64,000 nucleotides of DNA, from assembly GCA_030549775.1 (NCBI GenBank), contig CM060173.1:66158367-66222366 (forward strand), in the 5' to 3' direction. Positions 35,571 through 46,091 of the stretch are shown here, in pieces. This DNA is from Tamarix chinensis. Its lineage: Eukaryota; Streptophyta; Magnoliopsida; Caryophyllales; Tamaricaceae. Positions within the stretch are counted from its first letter, which is position 1; the number at the start of each line of letters is the position of its first letter. Below the pieces are notes generated by a model, which saw only the letters and a program-made list of their open reading frames with translations, was not told the origin of the DNA and ran no database searches. Position numbers and translations under genes: made by a program.

Positions 35571-36150
35571 TATGGACTTGATAAAGAGCATGGTGTGAAA
35601 ATATTTCGATAAGGGATTAATGAAGTAATTAATCTAAACTATATTGGATCTTGGCATTTCCACCTGATCATTCATTTGCCTTTATATTATTATGTTGGTG
35701 ATTATGCCCTGTTATTATTCTGCATGGATTATGTGCTTATGTGTTGGCCTTAGTGCTCGGTTACCTTACTCACTACATAGCGTACTAATCACCCTTTTCA
35801 TGGGTGTTTCTCATTCCCATGAGTAGTGTGCACTTCTAACTTTGTGCAGGTGGGCGAGACATCAATCGGGGCTATGTATTGTGTTTGTGGTTGGCTCAAG
35901 TTCGAGAGATTTGTGGCCATATTTCAGTTTTTTTTTGTATTCTATTTCCTTTTATTAATCTTTTATCGGTTGTAACTATTTCTCTTTTTAAGTTGAATAA
36001 TAATTCCTTATGTGTACTCCGATTTTTTTTACAACCGTTTAATGCTTATTTGGAATTTGGATAGTATTGATTTATAATTGATTATTTTTTTTAGCCTTAG
36101 CACTTGGTACTCAAACGGTCGGAGAGAACCGGTTTGGTACTAAGTGTGGT

Positions 36151-36234
36151 GGTAACATACCCAGAATTCATGGGTTTTAATTTAAATTCTTTCGCTTAAA
36201 AGAAAAAAAAATTAGTGAATTTTGGGGTGTTACA
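36151..36234. repeat. 84-bp terminal foldback of unit A
   Basis: The module begins GTAACATACCCAGAATTCAT and ends TGAATTTTGGGGTGTTACA: the two ends are imperfect inverted copies of one another. Equivalent modules end copy B (40774-40851) and the plus-strand LTR at 49648-49732. Confidence 0.75.
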
Positions 36235-37489
36235 GGGCCTGCCTTCTCGCAGCTTATTTGTTTTCCTTCTTTTCTTTTTCTTCTTCAACAAACTGGCTTC
36301 CCAACAGCCCATTGCCCTCCTTCCTTTCTCTTCTCCTGTTTGTGGCCCATTCATCTATTTCCATTCTTTTCTTCTTCCTTTGGCAGTCAAGGGCGCTGCA
36401 ACTTACTCCTTTTTCCCCTTAAATGACTCATTCCATTTAAATTTTTTCCCCTCACTACGTCGACTTGTCCGGTTCCTCCCTTTTTCTTTCTTTTCCTTCT
36501 TCCCCGAACTACCGGTCCAGACCCCCTTTCTTTCTCCTTCCTACCATTGACCTATAACTCCACAACCCACGTTGGAGATTAACACCGCTAGTTAAGCCTG
36601 TTTTGACCAGCCATTTTCCTTCCTCTCTCTTCCCCTAACTCGTCGGTCAGCATGACCCAACCAATCTCCCTTTTCTTCCTCGCCCTACCCTTCTTTTTCT
36701 TGTGCATACCCTTGCCAAAATTTTTAATTCCACCAGCTAACCTTTGTCGCTGGTGACCCTAACCCTACCTGCCGTATTCCCACTCTGACCCATATAACCC
36801 TACCCTCTCCTCCAAACTCTATCAATACCCCTCATTAGCTCAACCTTGGGACTTTTTTCCACAACCTACCAAAATTTCTCCTCCGCACCACCGCCACTTT
36901 AGATGGAAATTCTACCTCTCTCGGCTAACTACGCCTCCTGATCTTCCTACCTAAGTCTTTCTTTCACCGCCCTCTAACTAACTAAACCACCCATATCCCT
37001 TGATTTGCCCTGCATAAGCCACCTCGACTGTGCAAAGTTTACTTCCTAATCAGCCCTCTCTTCCACCTTTACCGCCCTTCAAACCACCATTAGCCACCGC
37101 CTCCTACACCTCCCAATCTATTATGTAGACTCTTCTCTGTCTCCCTCTACTCTTCTTTTCCTCTTTCTCCCTCTCCTCCTCTCTTTTTTTTCTTCTTCCT
37201 CATTCGACCAACACCACCACCACCGTGCGCCGCCACTTTGGTTGCGCCGTCTTCTCTCCACCTAAGAAACTCTAAACACCCCAACTTCCACCTCCATTCT
37301 ACCTCTCCTTTTACCAGCATCCAACTTTTTCCCTTTTCTTCTCTTTTTCTAGCCACCGCCACCGCTGCCATGCACCATTGCCCGTGCTGCCTGTCACCAC
37401 CAACCTAAGGTTGAACCCTAGACCCTCTCAACCCTTTTACCCTATTTTTACAAGCTTTATCTTATTTTATTTCATTTATTAAAAATATA

Positions 37490-37790
37490 TTACTATTATT
37501 ATTATTATTATTATTATGTATTAATATTATTATTATTATTAAGTTCAATATCATTAGTATTATTATTTCTTATTAGGGCTGACCCTGTTTGACTGAGTAG
37601 ATTATTAGTATTAGTATTATTAATATTATTAGTATTATTATTAGTTTTTATTTTATTTATTAATGTTATTATTATTATTATTACTATTTTGAAATTAATA
37701 TTATTAATTCATTATTATTACTACAACTATGTTACTAATAGTTATTATTGTTATACGATTATTTTTATTTTTTATTTTTATAAGTAATAT

Positions 37791-37830
<40 letters not shown>

Positions 37831-37938
37831 CACTAATGTTACTTTTGCTATTTCGAAGTAGGGTCGAAAACCCTAATTTATGTTACTCTCGGTTTAGGTC
37901 ATTTTATTGTTACTATTATTATTATTATTATTATTATT

Positions 37939-37973
<35 letters not shown>

Positions 37974-38190
37974 TATTATTATTATTAAATTTTGATTATT
38001 ATTTCATTACTATTATTATTACTATTATTATTTTGGTAAAGAGGTCGAAGCCCTTATTTTACATTGTGTTTTAGTAATGCCCTTATTATTATTATTATGG
38101 TTATTATTATTGTTATTATTATCATTATTGTTATTATTTGTATTATTTCCATTTTCATTACTATTATTATTAGAATTAAGTCTTCAAACC
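37490..38190. repeat. TTA and ATC microsatellite block of unit B
   Basis: Long TTA runs at about 37790-37830 and 37912-37950, a run of about ten ATC units at 37950-37977, then TTA again. The frames of poly-Ile/Leu type reported from here are artefacts of the microsatellite. Confidence 0.95.
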
Positions 38191-38689
38191 CTTATATTAT
38201 CAACTTTTGCAATATTACTATTAATTCTTATATCTCTAGTAAAGTTAGTAATTAGTTAATGTCATTATTATTAAATTGTTATTATTTTATTAAAAACATA
38301 GTCTTAGAATAAATTAATAAGTAATAGTATTATGGTAGGAGGGAATCTAATTCTAGTTTTTCCTTCATATAGGTGAGACCAGTCAAAGCCCTAAGGAGGC
38401 CTAGGTGCTCCAAGACCGGTTTCATTTTAGGTAAGGGTGTTACTAAGGCCTTACGTGTGTTGATGTGCATTATAAGCTTTGTATTTTATGCATCCTATGT
38501 TTATCATTGTAATTATTTTGTGTGTGGTATGGCATGGAGCTTAAGTGTATTCATGTGTTGTTATATGGCATGTGTATTATGTACATGTGATGAAACATTG
38601 TGGTATGTGATGATTGGTTTGTGACCCTTTAGACATACATGTGAGGATGTATAAAAGTGGTATTGTGTGGGAAAGGATGAAAAAGGAGA

Positions 38690-38790
38690 ATGGGGGAAAG
38701 AAGTTAACCAAGGGAAGTAAGTTGACCAAGGGGAGTAAGTTGACCAAAGGGGAATAAGTTGACTAAGGGATGAGAGTTGACCTAAGTATT
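38690..38790 (+). repeat. 20-bp minisatellite of unit B
   Basis: About five units of the phrase AGTTGACCAAGGGGAGTA in tandem. Unit A has a single equivalent (about 34194-34222), so the array expanded in B or contracted in A. Confidence 0.85.
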
Positions 38791-40851
38791 TTAATAATCC
38801 ATGAGTGGAAGAATAAAATGGAAAATATAGGGTTTCATGTGGGGGAATCTAATTTATGTTTTGTATAAGAGAATCTAATCTATGGTGTATGATCGAAGAA
38901 TGCTAACTAGGATTTTGTATGGCTGGACTTAAGGTTTTCATGGTAGATTTTATGGTGTTGCATGGGAGCATCTAAACTAGGGTTTCGTATGGATAGACTT
39001 AGGATTTTGCATGGTTGATTCTATGATATTGCATGGAAGAATTTAATCTAGTGTTTTATATGGATTGTATCTAGGGTTTAGTGTGGATGAATCTATGGTT
39101 TTGTATGGTGGAATATAGGGTTTTGTATGGTGGAATCTAGGGTTTGTATGGTTGAATCTAATGTTTCATGCGGGAGTTTTATGGTTTACATGAAAAGTTT
39201 GAAAGGTTGCATGGGAAGTGTAAAGTCTACATGGGAGTGAAATTTATGTATGGAATACTGATTTGGGATGTGAGGAAGGTAATATAAGTGTTGTTTGGGT
39301 GTTTGAAAACTTTGGATGGAAAATAGTTCGTGGAGCAATATAAGGGTATGTAGGAGACTGAGCTAGGGTTTGGTATGGACAATTAAGGTTTGGTGTGGCT
39401 ACTTAGGGTTTTTGTGGTAGCATGTGTACTTGGTGATTAAAGTGTAATGATGAGGGTGAAATCAATGAGTTGTGATGTATGGAGTATTGAAAATTATTTG
39501 GGTTGTGTGAGGTGGAGTAGGATGGGCAACTTAGGCCTAAATTAGGGTTTTTGGGGAAAAATCCAAGAGTAAGGGAATAAGTGGACTTGGAGGTGTGTAA
39601 TAGTGGGCCTTGACCCACATATTTCGGTGTTGGAGTTCTAGTGTGTGTTTGAGTATAGAGGAAAGGATGTTAGGCATGTTAGGAGGAACATGATTCTGAT
39701 GATATGGAACGAGTCTGTTAGACAATAGGTGTGAGGAGAATGTGTCATGAATGTCTAGGGTGAAAAATTTTGGATAAGATGCTTAAGAAATTAATTATAT
39801 AAAGTGAAAGAGTATTGAACCGGGCTAGACCGATCCACCGGCATAATAGTGGCCAGGCACGGAGGTATCCTGGATACCTATCCACTAACATATATTAGTG
39901 GTAGGGCATGTACCATAAGTGACCGATCTACTGGCTATAATAGTGGGGGATCCCGAGCTTAATAAACCAAACCCTATAGTTTGCTAAGACACATAAAAGA
40001 TACTAATACTTATAGTGGAACATCATGTGAGCAGGGGCCAAACCCATCCATCAGCTAAAATAGTGGCTAGGTGCTGAAGTTCCCTAGAGACCGATCCAAC
40101 AAAAAAAATAGTGGGGTTCCCGTACTCATGTGGACTTGATAAAGAGTATGGTGTGAAAAGAATTCTAATAAGAGATTAAATAATTAATTAATCTGGATTG
40201 TAAATGAGCCTTTATATCATTACTCGAATGGCTATACAATATTATGTTATCATGGATGACTATATGCTCTTTTTATTATTTTACGTGGTTTATGTGATCT
40301 CATGTGTCGGCCTTAGCACACGATTACCTTGCTCAGTATGTAGTGTACTGATCACCCTTTTCATAGGTGCTACAGATTCCCACGAGTAGTAGGCCCTTCT
40401 GACTTTTATACAGGTGGGCGAGACATCAACCGAGGTTAAGTGTTGAGCTTATGGTTAGCTCGAAGTTTGAGAGTTTCGTGGCAGTTTTCACTCTTCTCGT
40501 TATTTTATTTCCCTTCTGTTATTTCTCTTTATATCAGATTTACCCTTTTTTTATTTGTTACTTTGTGTTTAGTATTTGAGATGAACCTTTTAACAATTAT
40601 ACGATTATTTCTCTTTTTGGTTATGAATTATAAATCTTTTACGTGTACTCTAATTTTTGAATGTTATGCACTCTTGGTTTAAGTACTAATTAAAGCTTAA
40701 CAAAAAAAATTCTTTAGATTTAGCACTTGGTACTGGAAAGATCAAAGTGAACCGGTCTGGTATTAAGTGTGGCCGTAACATCCCCAAAATTCATAGGTTT
40801 TAATTTAAGTACTTCCAGTTTGAAAAAAATAGTGAATTTTGGGATATTACA

Positions 40852-42490
40852 CCACTGCCACCACCTAGCTAGTGCCCCTATCTCCTCTCCTCTCACTCTT
40901 CTTTTACTTCTTCTCCCCAGCCTAATTTCTTCCCCTGAGGTTCTTCTTTTGCTGCCTGTTAAGCCCTCTTTCTCCCTTCTTTCCCTTTTCTCCTCTTTCC
41001 CTTATTTTGCTTCACCGCCTCTAACCATCGTTGCTATTGCCCAACCAACCACCACATCCACCTTCTGACGCACCCTACTACCTCCATACACCACAAAGCC
41101 ACCACCACATGTCCCTACAACCACCTTTCTCCTCCCTTAAATTTATTTCATCCTTTTTAACCTCCACCCTACTCCACCACTATCAGCTACCCTCCTTCCT
41201 CTTTCGCTACCTCCAAAGCCACCAATATACTCTCTAACACCTCCCCTACCACTAGCTTACCTCCCTTAGCTTAACCTCTCTACATCTCCTCCCTTCTTCT
41301 CTTCTAGCACCCTTACATCAAATTTTTCCAACCCTGCAGCCACCATGTCTACTACCCTGAGCCACTAATCATCGACCCCTGACCACTAGCTATACCTCTT
41401 CTCCATTCCTACACCCAACCACCACCATAAATCCCCTCCACAAGTCCTATATCCCACACCCAAAGCCCTCACCCAAACCAAACCCCCTCCTTTTCCCAAC
41501 TCCCCCTTCAACCCCCATTTTTCCTTCACCTCTTACATGCAACTCAGGTTGCCTGAGTTTGCTACCTCCCCTTTGAAAATTTGGCTAATCTTGTTGATGT
41601 ATAATTAGTTATATTTAATTCAATTTTGATAAAATTTATTCTTTTGATTCTCTACTTTAAAAATGCTTATTTCGATATTATTTTTAGGTATTGATTTTTA
41701 CTAATCAAAGCTCAAACCTTTAACTGGAAATAAGGTAACTATTTTACCCTACTAAAATGTGTGGATATACATATGCTAGCACCTAAGGGTTTTTAATATG
41801 CTTATATGCATGATGTATATTGTCAAGAATAATGTATTTAGTGGCATATGTTGGTTGATGAAAAGAAAATCGTATTAATTAGCATATCATTTGTAGAAAT
41901 AATGCTCAAGGAAAGAGCCTTGTTGTTATTGATGAGGTTAAATACATATGTTCGATATGATAAGCGAATGTAGTCGTTTGTTGCATAAATAATGCTAATA
42001 TGAGCACTGGGTCACTTTAGCAAATTTTTTTGTGCAAAAGGTGTGGCCAAAATAAGTGAATGTGAGGTAGGTGCTAATGAGTATTAATGATAAATAATAA
42101 TAGTTTGTGGTCTTAGATGATGTATATAGACCATATATATTAATATTTATACGGTGAGGGTATTTTAGTAATATTTATACAATAAGGGCATAATGGTAAT
42201 TGATAAAAATAAAGGGGTAAAATAATAAATGGATAAGTAAGGAGGGCATTTTAGTAATTTTACATGAAGAAGGAGATAACTTGGTAATTTCTACGATTAA
42301 GAAGGTATCTTAGTAAATTAATAAAATGGAAGGGTATTTTGGAAATTTTGTATGGTGAAGGCGTAAAATGGTGATTTAAAAAAGGAGAAGGGTATTTTGG
42401 TAATTTGGCTGAGAGAAAGGGTACATTGGTAATCTGGCATAAAGGAAAGGTAATATGGTAATTTGTTAGTTTCCTCTACCATATCTTTTC
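40852..42490 (+). repeat. Partial third LTR-like unit C with minisatellite
   Basis: Directly follows the end of unit B. The first 720 bases are again C/T-rich with CCACCACC phrases. There follows an AT-rich part with CAAAGCTCAAACCTTT and AAGGTAACTATTTT (about 41705-41745), which resembles the AAAGCCCTAAGG...GGTAAGG site of A and B. From 42140 to 42480 a phrase of the type GGGTATTTTGGTAATTT recurs about nine times at irregular spacing of 30-40 bases. No hairpin repeats or terminal block are present, so C is truncated at both ends and more diverged than A or B. Confidence 0.5.
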
Positions 42491-42499
42491 TAACATAAA

Positions 42500-42980
42500 A
42501 ATCTAACTATAGCTAGATAGATAGCTTTGCTCATTTAAATTTGTGTCCTAAAAGTAGGTTGCAAGTTCTTCCAATAGTTTCACAAGAATCTAGAATCTTT
42601 ATTTAATGCAATGTCTCTAAACTCCCCATGGTACTGAACCACATGCTTCCAGTGAGAACTAGCCCTCTACTCCATACTCCATGTTAACTTCATCGGTATG
42701 AACTCCTCTGGCTTAGTTAACAGGTTAAAAACTACCCAAATTGAATCCAAAACATTATGGGTCTTAGTTAATCAAAACAAAAATTCCATCAACACACTAT
42801 TCCATTTCCACTCAAGGACTTCTAATGCCCAATCTAATCCAACCAGATACTTGTGTTCCACCTTAACCTTCTAACAAGCAAGCATCGGGCTACAAAGTCT
42901 ACATCCTCCCACTTCATATGGAGCCACCAATAGATATACCTCAGATGTTTGCAAACTTATCCCCTCAATGATGAATGCAA
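42500..42980 (-). pseudogene. pol: M1 integrase, N-terminal half
   Basis: The zinc-domain part reads HLRYIYWWLHMKWEDVDFVARC (only fragments are intact), matching the usual YWWPGMKxDVxxFVxxC. The core then reads DSIWVVFNLLTKPEEFIPM, where the first catalytic Asp has become Asn, and YHGEFRDIALNKDSRF, matching the usual LHGVPxSIVSDRDxRF. Stops lie in between. The segment with the catalytic Glu is absent because the element is truncated here. Confidence 0.82.
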
Positions 42981-43029
42981 TACCGTGCACAATGACTCAC
43001 CTCTAGGATCGACCTCTTAAGTTCCTTAT

Positions 43030-43440
43030 AACACTGCTAACACACCACTATCCTTAGAGATAAATAATAGCATATGTACTTGAGATTATTATGGTCCATA
43101 TAGAACATAAACTAAACTCCATACACGTAATGTCTCTTGATCTTCAAGGAAAAAATAACTACAGCTAGCTCAAGGTTGTAGTTAAGATAGTTCTACTCAT
43201 GCTTCTTCAATTTTTCAGAAGCAAAGCTACTAACCTCCCATCCTACATAAACAATCATTGTAGCCTGAACTCGGATGGATTGCTATACACCTTGAACCCC
43301 TCTATACTTCATGGCAAGGTAAACACTGGAGCTCAAGTCAATCTCCTCTTGAGCTCCACAAAATTCTTTACGCACTCATTATCCCAAAGAATTTCCATCG
43401 TCTTCTTCAATAAGATAGTTAAAGGATGAGTGATCTAAAA
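43030..43440 (-). pseudogene. pol: M1 RNase H domain
   Basis: Readable on the minus strand as NFVELKRRLT, VYSNPSEF (the YxDAS motif with Asp changed to Asn), LVAFASEKLKKHE, NLELAVVIFSLKI and MDHNNLKYI. Several stops interrupt it. It follows directly on the reverse transcriptase. Confidence 0.82.
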
Positions 43441-44090
43441 AAGTCTTTGATGAACCATTTGTAGTATCCTACTAACTAATTAAAACAAAAAACTTCCCCA
43501 ACATTTTTTGGTTCAGTCCACTTTAACACTGCTTGGAGTATTAAAGGATCTAGCAACACACCTTCCCTTAAGATTACATGACCATGGAATGCTACCTCAT
43601 CCAATAAAAACTCACACTTCATGATCTTAGCGAATAATCGATGAATCATCAACAACTCCAAAGCATGCCCATGATTCTGCTCATGTTCCTACAAGTCTGA
43701 GAGTAAATAAATATATCATTGACGAAGACCACAATAAACTGACCAAGACTATATTGGAAGATGTGGTTCATAAGAGCCATGAATAGCATAGGAGCATTAG
43801 CAGTCCAATGGACATCTTGGTGAACTCATAATGGTTGTACATCATCCTAAAAGCTATCTCTGGTATGTTCTTCAAAGCAATCCTTACTCGATGATAACCA
43901 GATCTAAGATCTATCATTGAAAACACTATAGCCCAATGCAAATAATTGAAGAGGTCATTGATTCGTGGTATAGGGTAATAGTTATTCACTATAACCTGAT
44001 TTAATCCATAGAAATTGATGTAATGCATCAACCCATCATCCTTGTTTCTCATGAAAATGATAAATGTTGCCCCAGGCGAAACACTAGGTC
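43441..44090 (-). pseudogene. pol: M1 reverse transcriptase, catalytic Asp changed to Asn
   Basis: The frame at 43768-44052 shows INFYGLNQVIVNNYYPIPRI, FSMIDLRSGYHRVRI and YNHYEFTKM, close to the canonical gypsy pattern. The catalytic box lies near 43690-43740 and reads IVVFVNDIFIYS instead of the usual VVVFIDDILxYS, so the first Asp of the pair is Asn. The frame at 43476-43661 carries AKIMKCEFLLDEVAFHGHVI, the connection segment. Stops and a frameshift separate the parts. Confidence 0.9.
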
Positions 44091-44299
44091 AGATGTACCC
44101 ATTTTCTTGAATCTCCTCTAACTGAGTATGTAACTCAGGCATCTCAGTCAGCTCCGGGAGATAGGGCACATTCAACACATGCTGTCCTAGGTAGAAGGTC
44201 TATCGTAAAGTTTATCTCACACAATAGTAGCATCTCTAGGATATCCTTGGGAAACACATTCAGAAAACTCCCATATCATTGGAATCTCCTCAAATGATG

Positions 44300-44700
44300 G
44301 ATCTTTAGCATCCTAATCCTTAACACTACACAAGATGAGTGGGTACCCTTTCTGCACTAACATACTAACCACCACTATGGGAACCATCTTCACTATATGG
44401 CTCATGAAGAACCACGTGCTCCTATGTGCAATAGATAAAATCTCAATATCTTGTGAGCATATCCATCTAAAGGATAAGATCGCGGTCCCAAATATCAAGC
44501 TCTATGGGGTCTAGTGGATGCTCAATTCTGCTAAAAACTAAGGCCATATCTCTATATAGAATAGAACATGGAAGTTTATCCCCAAATGGAACAATAATGG
44601 AAGTATCTATCCTATTAGAAGGAATTATAACTCTCCTAGAAATGAAAGTAGTAGGCATGAAGGAGTGTGAAGCACCCTAGCCAAATAATATGCAAGTAAG
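44300..44700 (-). pseudogene. pol: M1 aspartic protease, active site lost
   Basis: The minus strand shows GASHSFMPTTFISRRVI, then LPCSILYRDMALVF and PIELDIWDRDLIL. These correspond to the DSGASHSF active-site segment and the DFDVILGMDWL end segment of chromovirus proteases. The Asp-Ser positions of the active site are replaced by Gly and a stop codon. The reading frame shifts near 44490. Confidence 0.8.
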
Positions 44701-44949
44701 AAGGGAAGAAACTATGAATATATTCATGATGACAACAACTCACCTATTAGCCTCTGACCAACTAATCACATTTAGGCGATTAGTAAGAGGTGGTCCTGCC
44801 ACACTACGTGAGCCTTACACTTGCTAAAAAGCATAGGACCTGTACATCCTATGCTGCTAAACATTTTTTTAGCTCCACTATATGACAATTGAGCTCTCTA
44901 AACTAGTGATGTCTATGCCACCATACCTTGCAAATGTACATGCCCTTAA

Positions 44950-45841
44950 AGAATACTTGCCCCCATTATATGACACTTGATCTGATGATGCCCCAGTAGG
45001 CACAACTATGGTAGAAACTAGCTACTTGGCATAATCCTTCCCCAGCTGGTTCTTACCACACTGCCAGTAAATTCACACCTAGCCGATTTACTTAAACACC
45101 TAAGCAGGGCATCACTCATAAGTAATGACTATTAAGGTCTCAAACAGCTTCTCTCCTTAGTGGTGTTAACTGCCCTTAAACCTCTACTATACCCCTAACC
45201 AGGCACTACAAGCCTAACAAATTGTTGGTACCTCTGAGGCATAATCATACAAAGGTTATAGGTCCTACACACAAGTCTCACTACTTGTAGCCTCAAGTTT
45301 AACCCTAGCTAGAATCAAGGCACCTTCATCCTCACATTAATGTCTACTTCTAAATAAGGGCGTACAAGGTCCAAGTAAAGATTAAAATACTCCTCCCACA
45401 AAGACATCCCTTGACGTAAATCCATGAACTCATTATACTTCACCATCCTTAGACCAATAGGGTAAAATTGAGCCCTAAGCATCTTGATGAAGGTTTCCTA
45501 GTGGTCCCTAGCGCCTCTCCTCAACTATCGACCTCTCCACCACTCATCATTATATCCTCGCAGATGGAATATCCCATTATCCACCTATCTACTCTTTGGC
45601 CAACCACTAACCATAAAGATCTTCTCAAAATCCCTTAGCCAATGCTCCAATGCATCCAAGTCCTCTTGACTCTCAAAGACCTAAAGGCAAAGAAGATTAA
45701 CCCAATTAAGCCAATCATCTACTTGGGCACTAGAATAGGAAGTAGCGACATCATTTTTAGAGCCTCCTCATGTTGAATCTACTGCTAGATGAATACTCTA
45801 ACCATCCCCATGAAATGCTCGAGGTATTGATTCATGGCCAT
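44950..45841 (-). pseudogene. gag: M1 gag
   Basis: An ATG at 45841 starts MNQYLEHFMGMVRVFI in the expected position for gag. Further along, near 45395-45490, AQFYPIGLRMVKYNEFMDL followed by SLWEEYFNLYLDL matches the retrotransposon gag core (FYxxxxRxxKxxEFxxLxQG and VxEYxxxFxxL). A degenerate zinc knuckle may lie near 44920 but its cysteines are mostly lost. Frame is lost several times. Confidence 0.75.
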
Positions 45842-46075
45842 TGAAACTTTAGAATACTATGGCACATTAGAAAGTAATCAACTTTTAACTACACAATTAT
45901 TAAACATAAACATAATATATTCCACATAAGGATAAAAGTTAATCCTACTTTACAAAGTAAAGGCTAACTCCTACCCCAAACTAACATCTTCTGGCAGACT
46001 ATTGTGGATTCTATATGTTCGGATGAAACTGAAGAAATTCATTATTGTAAAACCACTTAAGGATGTAAAACCATA

Positions 46076-46088
46076 GACTCTAATACCA
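46076..46088 (-). other. Primer-binding site of M1
   Basis: The minus strand reads TGGTATTAGAGTC, with two changes from TGGTATCAGAGCC. It lies three bases from the LTR end at 46092. Confidence 0.8.
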
Positions 46089-46091
46089 ACT

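Larger units (their letters stand above)
31470..36234 (+). repeat. Giant LTR-like unit A (4.77 kb)
   Basis: Starts TATAATACCCCAAA (31470) and ends TTTTGGGGTGTTACA (36234), the same inverted ends as the other long LTRs here. Modules in order: AT-rich head (31470-32090), pyrimidine and CCACCGCC-rich block (32100-33370) with a TATAAATA box, TTA/TTG microsatellite block (33430-33780), a conserved CAG-GTAAGG site (33942-33950), minisatellites (34240-35000), five hairpin-like repeats with CCACCGG...AGTGG (35270-35570), a conserved ACTCACTACATAGCGTAC block (35765) and a terminal foldback of 84 bases. Modules match LTR1 and the LTR at 51159 in order, so I read it as an LTR, plus orientation. Confidence 0.7.
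36235..40851 (+). repeat. Giant LTR-like unit B, lacking its first 600 bases
   Basis: Directly abuts unit A with no spacer. It begins inside the pyrimidine-rich block and then repeats every module of A in order: pyrimidine block (36240-37440), TTA/ATC microsatellites (37490-38190), AAAGCCCTAAGGAGGCC and GTAAGG site (38431), minisatellites (38690-39170), hairpin repeats (39828-40115), the conserved 3' block with CAGGTGGGCGAGAC (40411) and the terminal foldback ending GGGATATTACA. The pyrimidine block has fewer CG dinucleotides than in A. The tandem arrangement is seen directly; the mechanism is not. Confidence 0.75.

Noticed and set aside
36215..36550. 111-residue frame across the A/B junction
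   Set aside because: It begins inside the terminal foldback of A and continues in the pyrimidine block of B. Low complexity and not conserved in A.
38064..38259. Ile- and Leu-rich membrane-like frames
   Set aside because: Direct translation of TTA/ATT microsatellites.
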